From positions 12,761,259-12,825,258 of the forward strand of contig NC_135559.1 of assembly GCF_964340395.1 (NCBI RefSeq): a stretch of DNA of 64,000 bases. The letters run 5' to 3'. Positions 1-47,800 of the stretch are shown in pieces (positions within the stretch are counted from its first letter, which is position 1; every line of letters begins with the position of its first letter). The position numbers and the translations under genes are program-made. The notes beneath the pieces were generated by a model. That model made no database searches. It was not told where the DNA came from and was given only the letters and a program-made list of their open reading frames with translations. The stretch is from Glandiceps talaboti (lineage: Eukaryota > Hemichordata > Enteropneusta > Spengelidae).

Positions 1-87
1 AATCTGTAGATTAGAAAACACATCAAATTTGAGTTTATAGAGTCGACACTTGAGACATTGTGTTTCATTCAATTTATACCTACATAC

Positions 88-144
88 CTGGAATATTGTT
101 CATGAATGTACAACTACCAACATCAGGCTGTTGATGAGCGCAAC
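88..144 (-). other. Doubtful next exon of the kinase gene
   Basis: 57 bp between a good acceptor (TTTGTTAACAG) and a strong donor (CAG then GTATGT). The only open frame reads CAHQQPDVGSCTFMNNIP, but it needs an incoming phase of 1, while exon m leaves in phase 2, which here reads into a TGA. It is therefore an alternative exon, joined through an unseen exon, or a chance pair of sites. The rest of 1-682 shows nothing coding. Confidence 0.25.
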
Positions 145-682
145 CTGTTAACAAACAGGGAAAGTAAACAACTGAATTGGATTTATAACACTTGGTACAG
201 CTTGTTGGAAATACAGAGACTTGTATTACATTCCATCATTTGATAAGAACAGTTTTATGGCCACTTTACTTAATAGTTCATGTTCATAAACACATTTCCA
301 GTTCCCTTCTCATTTCATGTACACATAAAGAGGTCACAAAACTGTTCTTATCAAACTATGAAATGTAATACAAGTCTCTGCTGTTCCAACCTGCTGAGCC
401 AATTCAGTTGTTTATCCCCCACCCCCATTTGTAACAGCTTCTGTTTGTTCCTTAAACAATTTCTGAGTACACCAAAAATTACACCAAGGAATCATTAATT
501 TTGTTTATCTATAAAACAACAGTTTTTTACAATTTGATTTTAAAACTGTGAGTTGACCGACTGTGATATTTTATAATTATATAAGATGACCACAATGGAA
601 ATAAGTAGTTAAAACTTGTTTGTGTCATCCTCAGCAAAGGTATTCAGTGATGATCAATCTAATCAAATCAACAGATACTCAC

Positions 683-35881
<35,199 letters not shown>

Positions 35882-36115
35882 CTGTGAAGTAATCAAAACA
35901 TAAGTCAGGTTAATCTACATAAACATCATATTATTTCTGGCTTCCTGAAGTTTAATCAATATGGCTGTCTCTCCTTCTGAATACTGGGGTGTCAATCATA
36001 GCAAATCACGTCAGTAATATGACATATTTTTAATAAATAAAATCGGTTAAGAATTATGCAATGATCAGAAGCTTGTAATAACTGGATAATGCTGTAAACA
36101 TACATATTTTTGCCG

Positions 36116-36292
36116 CAGGAAAATTTTGCGATTTTACAGTCTTTCGCTGGTTCTCAAAGACTAATTTTTTACTAATTACAAGACTGGTACATTGTGTTCA
36201 TATACACGAAAGCATTTTAGTCACTACTTATTTTTGTGTTTTTGGTTTCCAGCGAAATCAGCGAAAGTAGGTCTTTAACAAAAATTTCCTGG
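36116..36292. mobile_element. Single-core copy of the 7951 element family, best-preserved ends
   Basis: Left end CAGGAAAATTTTGCGATTTT (36116 on) and the reverse complement of the right end, CCAGGAAATTTTTGTTAAAG, form an imperfect inverted repeat. Similarity extends about 35 bp to TTTCGCTGG. One core unit between. 177 bp. Confidence 0.8.
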
Positions 36293-37408
36293 TTTATAAA
36301 TTAAAGTATGTGAATCTGATAGACATGAACTCATTCTTAAAAGTTGCGTGTAGCTGAGTCAAAGTTCCAGCCTGTAGACAGGTTAAGTGATAACAAATAT
36401 TAGATGAATATCTGAATAAACATTTCTAATCATCTTAAATCTTGCACTCAAATGTAATGCATCTAATATTCTCAACAATGAAACAAAATGTTCACAAATA
36501 TGGCTGACCGTTCATCCCTTTCAAAGAAATCTGTCAGGGGTGGGTTGGGAGGGGTGAGGGGTTTTGGCATAGATGTCACATTCATGGGTGTAAAAAATGA
36601 GAAAAACAGAAAACATGGCCTGAAAATCGTAACGTGAATTGTAACTAGGATGTCACAGTTCTTCTTCAAGTAGCACCCGTTCGATAATGAACTGAGGTGA
36701 ACAACCTATAAATTGGGACACATTTTGCTATAAGTGAAACTCAAGAACTGATTTGGAGCACTGATTCGGAAGCCGATCATGGCAGGATAAACCAGAGAGA
36801 ACAGCTGAACACAAATTGAATTCAAAGTATAATTGGATCAGATTTACTTTGACATTACGAAATACGTCAATAAAATTAGCCACGGAACACTGTGAACTAC
36901 ATGTAGTTCCTAATGTAAATCTCATTCTCTCAGTACATTAGTAGTCCGAGGCTATGAAAGTGATTTCTAAGTCATTGACTAGTCAATCCTGAAACAGCTT
37001 TGAAGTTAAAATACAGGATAGAATAATACAGTACATCAAACAACTGCAAACACTTACGCAGGGCGCCATGTAATATTTCGTGAAAAAGACCCATTAACAG
37101 AAACTTTTATTACAATTTTATGAGTGCAAAACATTAATCTTTCAATTGCCATTATGGTCTGCACAAGTACTTGAAATAAGTATATGATAAATCATTCACA
37201 CAGCTTTAGAAGTGACACCAATCAGACACCTTTCTTTTTAGCAAGGCTAAAACAATAAAGCTGAACTGACAGAGGTTAAGAATCTACAAGGGCAGTCGAT
37301 AATTAGACCAGACAACCTGAATAAACATCTATCTCTTCCTCCCACTCATCATGCTAGCCGTCGTCGTTGTCGTTTTATTGGACCTCTAAACTAAGTTCAG
37401 ACACCGAT

Positions 37409-37441
37409 TTCCTGTCTGTCTGTCTGTCTGTCTGTCTGTCG
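37409..37441. repeat. (CTGT)n microsatellite
   Basis: About eight units. Confidence 0.9.
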
Positions 37442-38040
37442 GTTTGTTCATTCTTTTTATTGATTTACAATTGACACGTTTATTTGAGGACTCCAAGTCT
37501 TGCAGTCACCATATTTCTGTAATTGTTTGCCCGAGGTGAAACCTAGCCACGATTGTGCTAGGTGCTCTGATCCGGATACTAATGTTTTGGAGCTGTTTTG
37601 GTATTTCTGCTATAGAGGCAATTTGAAACTTTAAGTAACAGACATCTTATGCACAATGAAGCAGCTCAATTGACACTAATTTGATTTAGTGCTCATCCAA
37701 AAGAAGGACTAGCATGTCATTTTTCTGGTCTGCAGATTATGTTTACTTGCAGAACAGTGCTATTCATTACATAGTTCACCATTTATGCCAAGTCACGGTG
37801 GCCTCAATCAAAGTCGGAATGCAAGACAGGTATATATTCCTCAACAGAGTGAAGACGCCATGTTATTTACTGCCTTTATGAAAATACATTACTTGCAAAG
37901 TAGGCAAGAATTGGCATGAACAATTTTTAAACCATTTCGTGCAAAAAAATAGACCTAAATTTATTGACACTGTTCTGTATTAATACTGAGAACACACAAC
38001 TGTCAGTGTAATAATACAAGTTTTGAACTTCTCAATGTTT

Positions 38041-38155
38041 GTAGCTCAGAGGTTTGGCTATCTGGCTTGAAAATGTCATTCGTCAGCACATACATGTAAA
38101 TGTATACTGTCAAGCCAGTATGTATCTACAGTCAGATATCCAAGTCTCTGGGATA
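38041..38155. repeat. Dispersed repeat, TGGCTATCTGGCTTGAAAAT family
   Basis: GTAGCTCAGAGGTTTGGCTA...TGGCTTGAAAATGTCA, TCAAGCCAGTATGT and CCAAGTCTCTGGGATAAC. Related copies at 38975-39072 and 58015-58102, and partial ones near 33660-33712 and 45655. TGGCTTGA and TCAAGCCA are mirror words inside the unit. Confidence 0.7.
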
Positions 38156-38974
38156 ACATGTTTGGGAATCTAAAATGTTGCAAAATGGTGTATTCTTCCC
38201 ATTCCCTTTTTCATTAGGAATAAGAGAAATGAACTTCTGTATACATGTAATTATGTTACTCTACTTTATACCATTGCATTCTTTGATTTTTTTGCAAAAA
38301 AAAAGTATAATTTTCCACAATTCTTTGAGCACACGCAGGTAATTACTTGTGGATCGAGAAGAATGACGACGATTCCAGATCTTGTACACGCTATAAATCT
38401 TCACAGTCAAGTCAAATATGGTACATTTTATACTTCCTAACAGACCTATACAAAGTACACAGTGTTCTACTAGATAACTCAATATTGCATTGAACAGAGT
38501 TCATCGATACATCAACATATAAGTGTTGTCTATGACACTCAAAATTTCTCTCACAAATTTTTTTTTGAAAAGTTACAACTGAACCTTTTGACCCCAACAT
38601 CCTCTCTGGATGCTATAAAAGCTTGTAGGACAGTAAAGTATACTTTATATGTCAACGTACTACAAGTAGAACTATATAGTAAATTGTCCCCAATGTATCG
38701 CGTAGGACGGGATGCATGGAGACTTGTTGAAAAACACTTGGCAGGGACTTGATAAATATTTCTTGGTAGTTTCAATGGCTGTATTTGTGTGATCTTGTGC
38801 TGGACGGCTGCATCCAGTCATGTACTTGTTGAAATAAACTTAACAGAGGCGTGGAAAGTATTTCTTTATGATACTGTCTTTACGTTATAAAGTTGTGAGG
38901 TGGTCACATTCAATTTAACACTGACTGACAGAATAGACAGCAGATTTGCCTATACTGTACAAGTGTAGTTTTGC

Positions 38975-39072
38975 CTATAGCTACCCCTGAAACTTGGCTA
39001 TCTGGTTCGACAGTGTCGTTAGCCAGAAAGTCAGGCCAGTATGTCGATCCACAGGAGCTGAGTCTCTGGACC
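38975..39072. repeat. Second copy of the TGGCTATCTGG family
   Basis: TATAGCTACCCCTGAAACTT then GGCTATCTGGTTCGACAGTG, GGCCAGTATGT and GAGTCTCTGG. Diverged from the 38041 copy. Confidence 0.65.
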
Positions 39073-42000
39073 AGCCTATTGTTTACTGCTGAATGGAACT
39101 AGGTTTGGTGTTTTGCTGAACTGGGAATTACACATTTCCAGTCACAATTTGAAGTTGAGCTACATTTTTGTACACGTTCATGCACTGTCTACAAGATAAG
39201 CCTTCCACTGGCATTGCCTTGGATTTTAGCCTTCATCTTCCAAACACCATGTGTGTGTGTGGAAGTGATGGAATGCCAGTTCTAATATGCAGATAGGCTT
39301 TAAAATGGGATCTGATGGGGCCTACTCGCATGGAAAACTCATAAACAGACCCCACTTTTCTGAAATATCATTAATTTATCAATGACAAATATTACAAGAT
39401 TTTATAAAATTCTCACGGCAGGTTCCTAAAATTTCATATAAATGTAATTTCCTCAATGAGAATACCTCATACGACCTAGCTATGATCTGCTACAATTATT
39501 ACAAACCTGGGAATGCAGTCATTTATAACAGATAGTACATTTTACATACATTATCATGGATATGTCGTTGTAGATTTTATCGATAGATAATTACAGGTAT
39601 GATATGGTCATAACTTCATTATTAGCATTCCTAAGGGACAAAGTTTTGATGATAAAAATACAATAATCCATCATGCTTGACAGTGTCAGACAAATGGTCT
39701 GTATATTCTGTATCTCGTGAGAAATGATTTGGAGTGGTTGTTAGTACATTACAAGATTACGATTTTACAGAAGTACACTCTGTGCTAGATATCAAAGACA
39801 TGCGATTCTGGTCCAGAACTATACGCGTGGACTCGTTTTCTACGATCTCTCTCACTCTTTCTCTCTCTCCATCAATTGAAGAAAACAAGCCCACACATAT
39901 AGTTCTAGACTATGTGATTCTGAAGTTACAAATACAAGTCATGAATGAATTTGCAAGACAAGTTAGTTGTACAGATGCAATAGTTTCATCAGAAATACAA
40001 TGTACTAGATATCAAAGTCATGTGAATTTTCAACGAATATTAGCTGTCAAGATACAATATTTTCATCAGATAACACACACATACAATGCATCCTGTACCA
40101 GATATTGAGGTGATTCTTTATTTTCCAGGAACTGTTATTTATATCTACACATTGTGCATCGGTGTTCTGCTTAGGGTAATTTTTCCACTAGCGATGCATG
40201 GTGGGAAATTTAGATACAACGACATTGTTATTGTTGATTAGCCCACTTCTCTATGAAGGCTTCGACGGCAATGAAACTGAAAAGATATATTCTTGACTCA
40301 GATAACGATACTTCTGGGCTTACATGTAGGCAGGTAAATACATCATACTCAAAATACACAATGATTTTGAGAATCGCTCCCACAGACATTTAATTTGTTT
40401 ATATCGAGGATGTTTTCAAACATCACATGGTAGTATGCCGGTGTTTATTAAATATGATCAGAATGGTCGATACAGCTAGAAATAATAGAAGAAGTTGCCT
40501 CTAGACTTTTTCTTAAGCCTTTCATGACTGGAGACGAGTTTTAAATAATTTTGGGACCCAATTTATATGAACATTTTCATAGTTATAATATTACTTTATT
40601 AGGAAATAACATTTCTTTAATTCCAGTCTAAAATGAAGCTGATATATGCCAAAAACTTACATAAAAACAAGAATTTTGTTCAAATAATTTTGCCGGCAAA
40701 GTTTTCAGTACTGAATGGGTTAAGCCACCATATTCAAACATAGATCTTATATCTATGTTACTAACAAACAAAATGCTTTAGTCTGTCAAAAAATGATGTA
40801 GTATTTTACAAATTACATATCCTTCCTTCCTTAGTACTAGTAAAAATATGTGACCAAAATTCATTGCTAATACGCAGGAAATCCTACGACTGGTAAATAA
40901 TGTAAATATGCATTTAACCATGATGCAACATCACTGTAAATTTCTCTCCCATGACTCAAGCGTCCAACTCAACGTGCAATCAAGAGTACATTTGTAAGTG
41001 AAACACATTTGTAAAAAATCAACTCAGTTTTTTTTTTTAGAGATTTTAAGCTATATTTTTTTTACATTGTTTGCATAAAAAGATGTCTTCACTGATTTAG
41101 TACATATTAAAGTTGCCATGAATGAAAAATTTACTCCTTTTACGAGAATTTTGTTGGGATGATTTTGGCGGCAACATGGTCGAGCACAAGTGGTTTACAA
41201 TTTATATTCATTCCGCCATAAACACGATAAAAGGGTTATCTAATAAAAGAGTATTTACATTACAGGACACCAATTTACATTTTATTACAGGGAGACATTA
41301 AAATGTAATTTCTCTGGCATATCCGTATGCACGGAAATGAAATCCCGGCATTTGAATTCCCGGTACAACACACTCTTGACATGTTTCTCTAACATATTAC
41401 CTCATTCTGTATTTTCATCACATAAAACCTTCACTCTAAAAATGTACAGCTAACAACATTCTTGTTCTGAACACAGCAAACCATTGTTGCTGCATTTCGA
41501 CAAGCCCTGACAAGTAGCCGTGTTACCATCTAATAGTATACGGTTCAGTGAAACGTAGGATATTATTTCGGTTTACAGAAGCACCTGGTCATTATGTAGG
41601 ACTTCAAGTTGAGGAGAGTGACATGGCTGACTGAAGACTGCCTTGTTTTTCTGTTCAATTGAGAGGAACCAGCCACCATAACACTATGTTTATTTGGCAA
41701 TTAACATGAAGAGTGATTTGGGCAATGGTTTCTGCCTTTTTTCTTTGCCCAATTTGTTTCTGTATTTTCCTTTGTCCAATTTTAGAGGAACATCGATCAT
41801 AATGCTACATTTACTTGTCAATTAGAATAAAGAAAGATGGCGCAATGGTTTCCACCGACGGATTAATTATTTCTCTTCTGTTCACTTGATGTATTACTTT
41901 CGGCTACACCGATATTGCACACACAGACAAATTTGAGTTATTACTACAATGACAAGACCTGTGGTAGGGGCACTCAACTTTCGAACTAGAAAACTTTATA

Positions 42001-43360
42001 ACTGATGCCAGGATTCATTTGTCCTCAAGTATGGCAGGCATAATTTAATTAATCTAATCTGTACAACCTGTCTGTATCATCAGCTTATAACTTTGGGCTA
42101 TTTGTCATATTCTATCAAATTAATCCTTTGGGAAAAATGAATTTTGTTATTAAGTTATCATAAATTTATACTTGTAATATTGTGGCCTCTTTCACAGCAG
42201 TTACAATGTTTCTATCATTAGGGTAAATGTATCAAAACATGGAAAATCTAGCATGGCTAAACATTCAAAATGATAAAATATTTAGCATTAAATTCAAACC
42301 CTGTGAAAAAGCCCGCTCATGATGCAAAACTAGTACTTGTAGAAGATTCCTATCTTTTCACAGAATTACAAATTCACTTTGACACCTTTTTTATCAAGAT
42401 AACGTTTCGACATCACTCTCTATTCTAAGTACTAAATTCTGTCTAATACCATTGGTTTCAATCTCGGTTCCTATGCCGTGGTTGCTTGGCAACAAAGTCC
42501 TTAGCTACTATCGCTATGACAACCAAGTAAAAGTATATTGTCTGACCTATTGTGCCTTAAAAGGTCACCAGTGATATGTGACAAGTTACATGTCGTGATA
42601 TGATGTCAAGGAACTCATATTACAGTCAAATTATGTAGCAAGTAGGTAAAATCAATCTAAGTTACACAGGTGCTTTACAAGAAAGTATGGTACAAATTAC
42701 AAATTAACACAATGTGTGGCAAACGTAGCAAGTTTTTAAACTTGTTTTTCCTGACTTGTATTTTTTCAGTGCAAGGGAGAGAATTATTTAATAAGATCAT
42801 ACTGTTTTACAAGTCTAGAAAAAATTATTTAACACAAACAATTCCAGTCAGTAGACATTTGAAAATCAGGATTATTTTGCCCCCAAAAGTGAAATATAGA
42901 ATAGTATATTGCTTTTAGAGAATGACCAAAATATGTTTTGAAAATGCTAGACAACCCTTGATAACGTCATGCAGAACAGAACATCGAATATGAACCAGAG
43001 TCCCTTGAAGGTTGTTTGGGGTGATATTAGGTCATATGTCGTGTCAAACACAGAATATCTTAACCATTCCTGTCAGTGTCAGAGACACACAACAAAATGA
43101 TATTCGATGAAAATATGACATAAAATGGAAAGGTCAAAGGTTATTAAAGGTGATATTATTTGTATGACAGAACGAGATGGACGTTCGTGACACGTCCAAA
43201 CAGCATTGGGATTTATACGTTTAGTTGAGTGCACTTTTCACAATGGTCTGTCTCTAATTGTTAACAGATGTTCTTCACATAGGTTGTGCAGCTTTCTAGG
43301 TACATACAAAGCCTGTGAAAATCTTAAGTTGTTCAATAAATATCACTATGGTAATCAAAG

Positions 43361-43645
43361 CTTCGGTTTTCTGAGATAGACACAAAACTAAAACTATTGT
43401 CGCAACATATTGATACAACTGTGATAAGCTATCGAATGGATGTTGGTTTCATTATAGTTTATCGTCTCAGTAGGGCAGCTTTTGAAAAGTTTATTCCATA
43501 TAGTTGCAGTGTACTGTTTTGGGACTTCCAATGTTTATACTTATTAGATTTGCATAACAGAGGGACCGCTATGACCCACTTATGTAATGTACGACACTGA
43601 ACAACAATAGTTTTAGTTTGTATCTATTTAAAGTAAACTAAGGCC
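43361..43645. mobile_element. AAGATAGAC-family MITE, copy A
   Basis: Left arm TTTTCTGAGATAGACACAAA then ACTAAAACTATTGTCG; right arm CAACAATAGTTTTAGTTTGT then ATCTATTTAAAG. About 285 bp with arms of about 37 bp and no coding capacity. Confidence 0.75.
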
Positions 43646-43908
43646 CGGATTTCCAAAGTTGTACGTCAAAAGTTAGCCCATGCAGATCTGGTTTAGCAAA
43701 TGTTTTGTCGAGGTAGTCACTAAATTAACTGAGGACACATCCCCCATTCCCACATTTTGTTCCATCCCCATTTCTGTATTTTGCTCATCTTCATTCATAA
43801 TTCATGGTTCTCAACCCCAAGCAAAAAATACAGGCATTTGTTTTTATTGTGAACTTTTGACATCCTTTCTGGCATGTTCACTTGAAAGTGTTACGACACT
43901 GGAAATCC

Positions 43909-44211
43909 AGCCTTCAGTTTACTAAGATAGACGCAAACTAAATCTATTGTTCTTCAATGTGGTAGATTACACAAGTGGGTGATAGTGGTTCCTCTGTTGT
44001 GTGATTCTAATCACCTTGTGATCAAGATAGTGTAAACATTGGAAGTCCTAAAACAGCACTGCAAGTTCATGGAACTCTAAATAAACTAGTTTGCAGAGTT
44101 GCCTCTCTATGTAGACTATAATTAAACCAAAGTCCATTCAATAGCTTACTGTTGTATCAACATGTTGTGACAATAGTTTTAGTTTGTGTCTACCTGAGAA
44201 AACTGGCGACT
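43909..44211. mobile_element. AAGATAGAC-family MITE, copy B
   Basis: Left CAGTTTACTAAGATAGACGC; right GACAATAGTTTTAGTTTGTG then TCTACCTGAGAAAACTGG. About 300 bp, 260 bp from copy A and in the same orientation. Confidence 0.75.
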
Positions 44212-44611
44212 TAACTACCCGGGTAATCACTCTCTCCTCTGCGATAGATGAAAATCTAGTGGACTGGAATTCCACGTCGCCACCATTTCAACACAACCGG
44301 GATATATCCAAATAATCAGAACAGAACCAGAAGCTGGCAATGTGGTCTTTAATGTGTACAAAATATAACCAGAAGCTAGCAATGTGGTCTTTGATATGAA
44401 ATCTTACCTCAATGTTTACATCTTTAAGTAAATGCTTCATATCAAAACAATAAAGTAAATGAGGTGATAATGTCCTGTTAATTACTATCAGAATGGTCTA
44501 CTGTCTTATAGTTTAGATTATATGGCTTTTATCTTGGAAAGAAAATGTAAACTACAGGTCTGTAGTACACTGAAGTGATAACCCACAATTACGACAGTGG
44601 CAATGTAGGTT

Positions 44612-44899
44612 TTGACTTACTTTATATAGGTAGTTTGACTCAAACTAAACCTATTGTTCGATGTGGTATTTTACACAAATTATAACGATGCCTCTGTTGT
44701 GCAAATCTATTCACCCTGTGATCAAAATAGTGTACACATAATGGAAATCCCCCAAAAATGTGCACTGCCAGATTATGGAAGTCATCGGAAAGACTACCCT
44801 AGTGTGAGTACAATTTTAAACCCATTCAATTCAATAGCTTATATCAACATGTCACAACTATAGTTTTAGTTTGTGTCTATCTTAGTAAGCCAAAACCAC
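44612..44899. mobile_element. AAGATAGAC-family MITE, copy C
   Basis: Left TTTGACTCAAACTAAACCTA then TTGTTCGATGTGG, with a degraded terminus; right CTATAGTTTTAGTTTGTGTC then TATCTTAGTAAGCC. Internal text CTCTGTTGTGCAAATCTATTCACCCTGTGATCA-like words match copy B. Confidence 0.7.
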
Positions 44900-47800
44900 A
44901 ATTGCCGCTGCCGTAGCAAATTATGTCCGACGTTTTTTGCAGTTTAGATTTTGTACATGAACCTGTTACTCGTTTACATGTAGTTTTGTATTGTACATAA
45001 CATACAGACAAAAGAGTCTGGACAAATTTGACGTGTCATCTGATGTCAAGCGCCTCAAGAATTTATAGGGTCATGTCTAGATCACTCTGTAATGATTGTG
45101 GAATGTCAATAAAAGGGAAAAATTACAAACAAAGGAGTCTTTGATGACTCATAATAGGGTATAAATTATTGTACAAATAGTAATGACCAATGGGCGTTGT
45201 TCAGTTTAAACTCAGTATCCGTAACTATCATATGGGTTTGACTGCGTTGTTGGGGAGAACAAAAATTTTGTTAGCCATAATCTAGTGCTATTTATTTGTG
45301 CATCAAATCTCAAGATATTTTTGTTCTGATTTCATACTGAATTATGTATTTGTAAAGTTCTGTGTTTTAAAAAGTTTTGTTTTTATGGTTTACCATCGTT
45401 TTTTGTCATTTTTTTAATTATCTTATAGTTATACTAGTACAGCTATACAGTTTCTTTTATCGGTTGTCTTTGTCTTTTTCAAGCATTTTTAATCATATCA
45501 CTCATTTTATTTTACCATCAATGGTCACCATTTTGATTTGAAAATAAACCATTATTATTATTATCATCTTTCTTACACTGTTACAGAGGTGGGGGTAGGG
45601 TGGGGGGTGGGGGGTGGTGAAGAGATTTGATACCACATGTAGCATCTAGGCTAGGTTAGCCAAGTCTCTGTGCTAGTTCTGTTCTGGACTTACAGATTTT
45701 CAAGTCTGCCACTGATTGCCTAGATTTTGAGTGTAATAACATGTATACCTTTCAGACAGGCCACATAGCCTCCTTTAGAATGCAATTTTTTTTTAAATTG
45801 TAAGTATATTTGGTCATGCTATGTTCTACACACACAGACTGTCAGTCCTTAATTAGATTCCTAAATTTCAGTCATCAGACTAAACTATTAGCGTAGTTCC
45901 TTATAGCATATACAACAGACCATGTCCACCTTGCATCATATAATACAACACTTCTAAAAATACCACATTTTTGTCTGTATTTTGTTTGGTTTGAAAAGCT
46001 AACTTATTAGTAATGACAATCCTAGTAACGCCCTTTTTGGGCACCTGAAGAACTATCTCCTGTCGATGTATCAGAAATATTTCAACGACATTATTTTAGA
46101 GTAAAAATATTACGTCATCTACATTGAAATTCTGCATTGTGACTCTTTCATCTTATAATTTTGAAAGAAAACAAACAAATCAAACTACTGGTACTGCAAA
46201 CACACTGGGGGTGATAAACTCAGAAGGAATGACAACTATGGCTGAACAATACCATTGAGTTCTATATTTGTACCTCTCAGACTCAGTTAGGTGTATGGCT
46301 TTCTCTGCAAGTTTTTTTTGTTCTAGGTTAGCTTATGTTTCTTTTTTTATGCTTTGCTAGCAGAATTTTGACGTGGTAGACAGTTTAACATAACCCCAGA
46401 CTTTCCTCATCTTACAAATTGTGACTGTAGGGCAAACGGTGATCAGAAACATCCCTAGATTTCACACAAAACAACAATAGTGTTGCTTTCAGAGGTTATC
46501 ACGCATATATAATGAGTACTCCCACATATATAATGAATCATTGTGCATACATAATGAGGTCATCTCCAGGAAGCTACCCTGATCAATCAAACTGTCCAAA
46601 CTTTCAGAGGGGAGGAAGTTTGTCTCTGCAGATAAAAACAAACTTCAAAGAGAATGCTTCTGTTACCTTTGTAGTCAAAGTGTGTTGAACTGAATAGAAA
46701 ACTGGACAGTAGTGGAAATCATAAGAAAGAGATACTTGTATTGTCTGGGGTAAATGGTCCATGCTGTTGGGAAAAAACAGACTGCGATGTGCGATGCTGC
46801 CCTGAGCTAAAACACATAAAACACAAAGCAATATCCTCCAGCTATGGTGTATATCTTTTAGTTCTTCTCAATTTTCGACCGTTTATTCTCATGAGTTACA
46901 AAGTTGAAGTAGAGAACGATAAAGTTTTTCAACTGATTGATAGGCTCTCTGTTGACTTGCGGTGTTGCTTTCACCATCCAATTTTGTTTACTCATGGTAA
47001 CATAAATGCACGGTTCTTTGAGCTAACTTCCATAGATAAATTCTAGTATTGTAATGCTTTGGGCCCTGGGGAAGGCAACATTTCCAGGACCTGAATTATT
47101 CAATTCTAATGTCGATTCTATTGAACAAGAAAAAGTACCTGGTGATGTTCTGGCTGACTAACTTTCTCTAAGGATAAGAATGAAGTAATCCAATTGAATT
47201 TCAGCTTAGGAATTTGTCACATGTTTCAATTTCAATCGCCGTGACAGTAACATCATTTTCATCTGGAACTCACACTCTTTGCACGACACTTCATGTCATT
47301 CCCATATAGAATAACATGAATTCCGGACAACACTGGATACTGCTAACTTTAGATCTGGGAAAATGCATTTGGTAAAATCAATATAACTATTCATTTCTTA
47401 ATCGTCTTAACTTTTTGACTCTTAGGGGTATATGCATGCAACACATATTTAAATTCCAATATGGAGGAAAGGCAAAATCAATTGAGATATATCTTTGGTG
47501 ATACAATACAAAAATGGAATGGATTCAGCAATTTGTTGTACCTCAATGAGCTTTCCCAAGTAAATTTACAAATCAAACTCTACACTCCAGTAAAATTACT
47601 GTATTTGAAAAACACCTGTATATACTTTAAACATATACATGTGTATGAACCACTTATCGCCACGATCTTCTGGCCCTTAACTTAAGGGCTTATTGAGTCC
47701 AAAATGAGGGAAAGGAAAAAAAACGTTATTCATAGGCAGTAAAATTGCTGTAATTTGGTAACACCTGTAACAGCTATATAACGTGTATGCGAATTTATAC

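Noticed and set aside
40253-40333. 27-codon ATG frame MKASTAMKLKRYILDSDNDT ending at GTAAAT
   Set aside because: No promoter signal, no following exon and no recognised relative; such frames are expected by chance in 28 kb.
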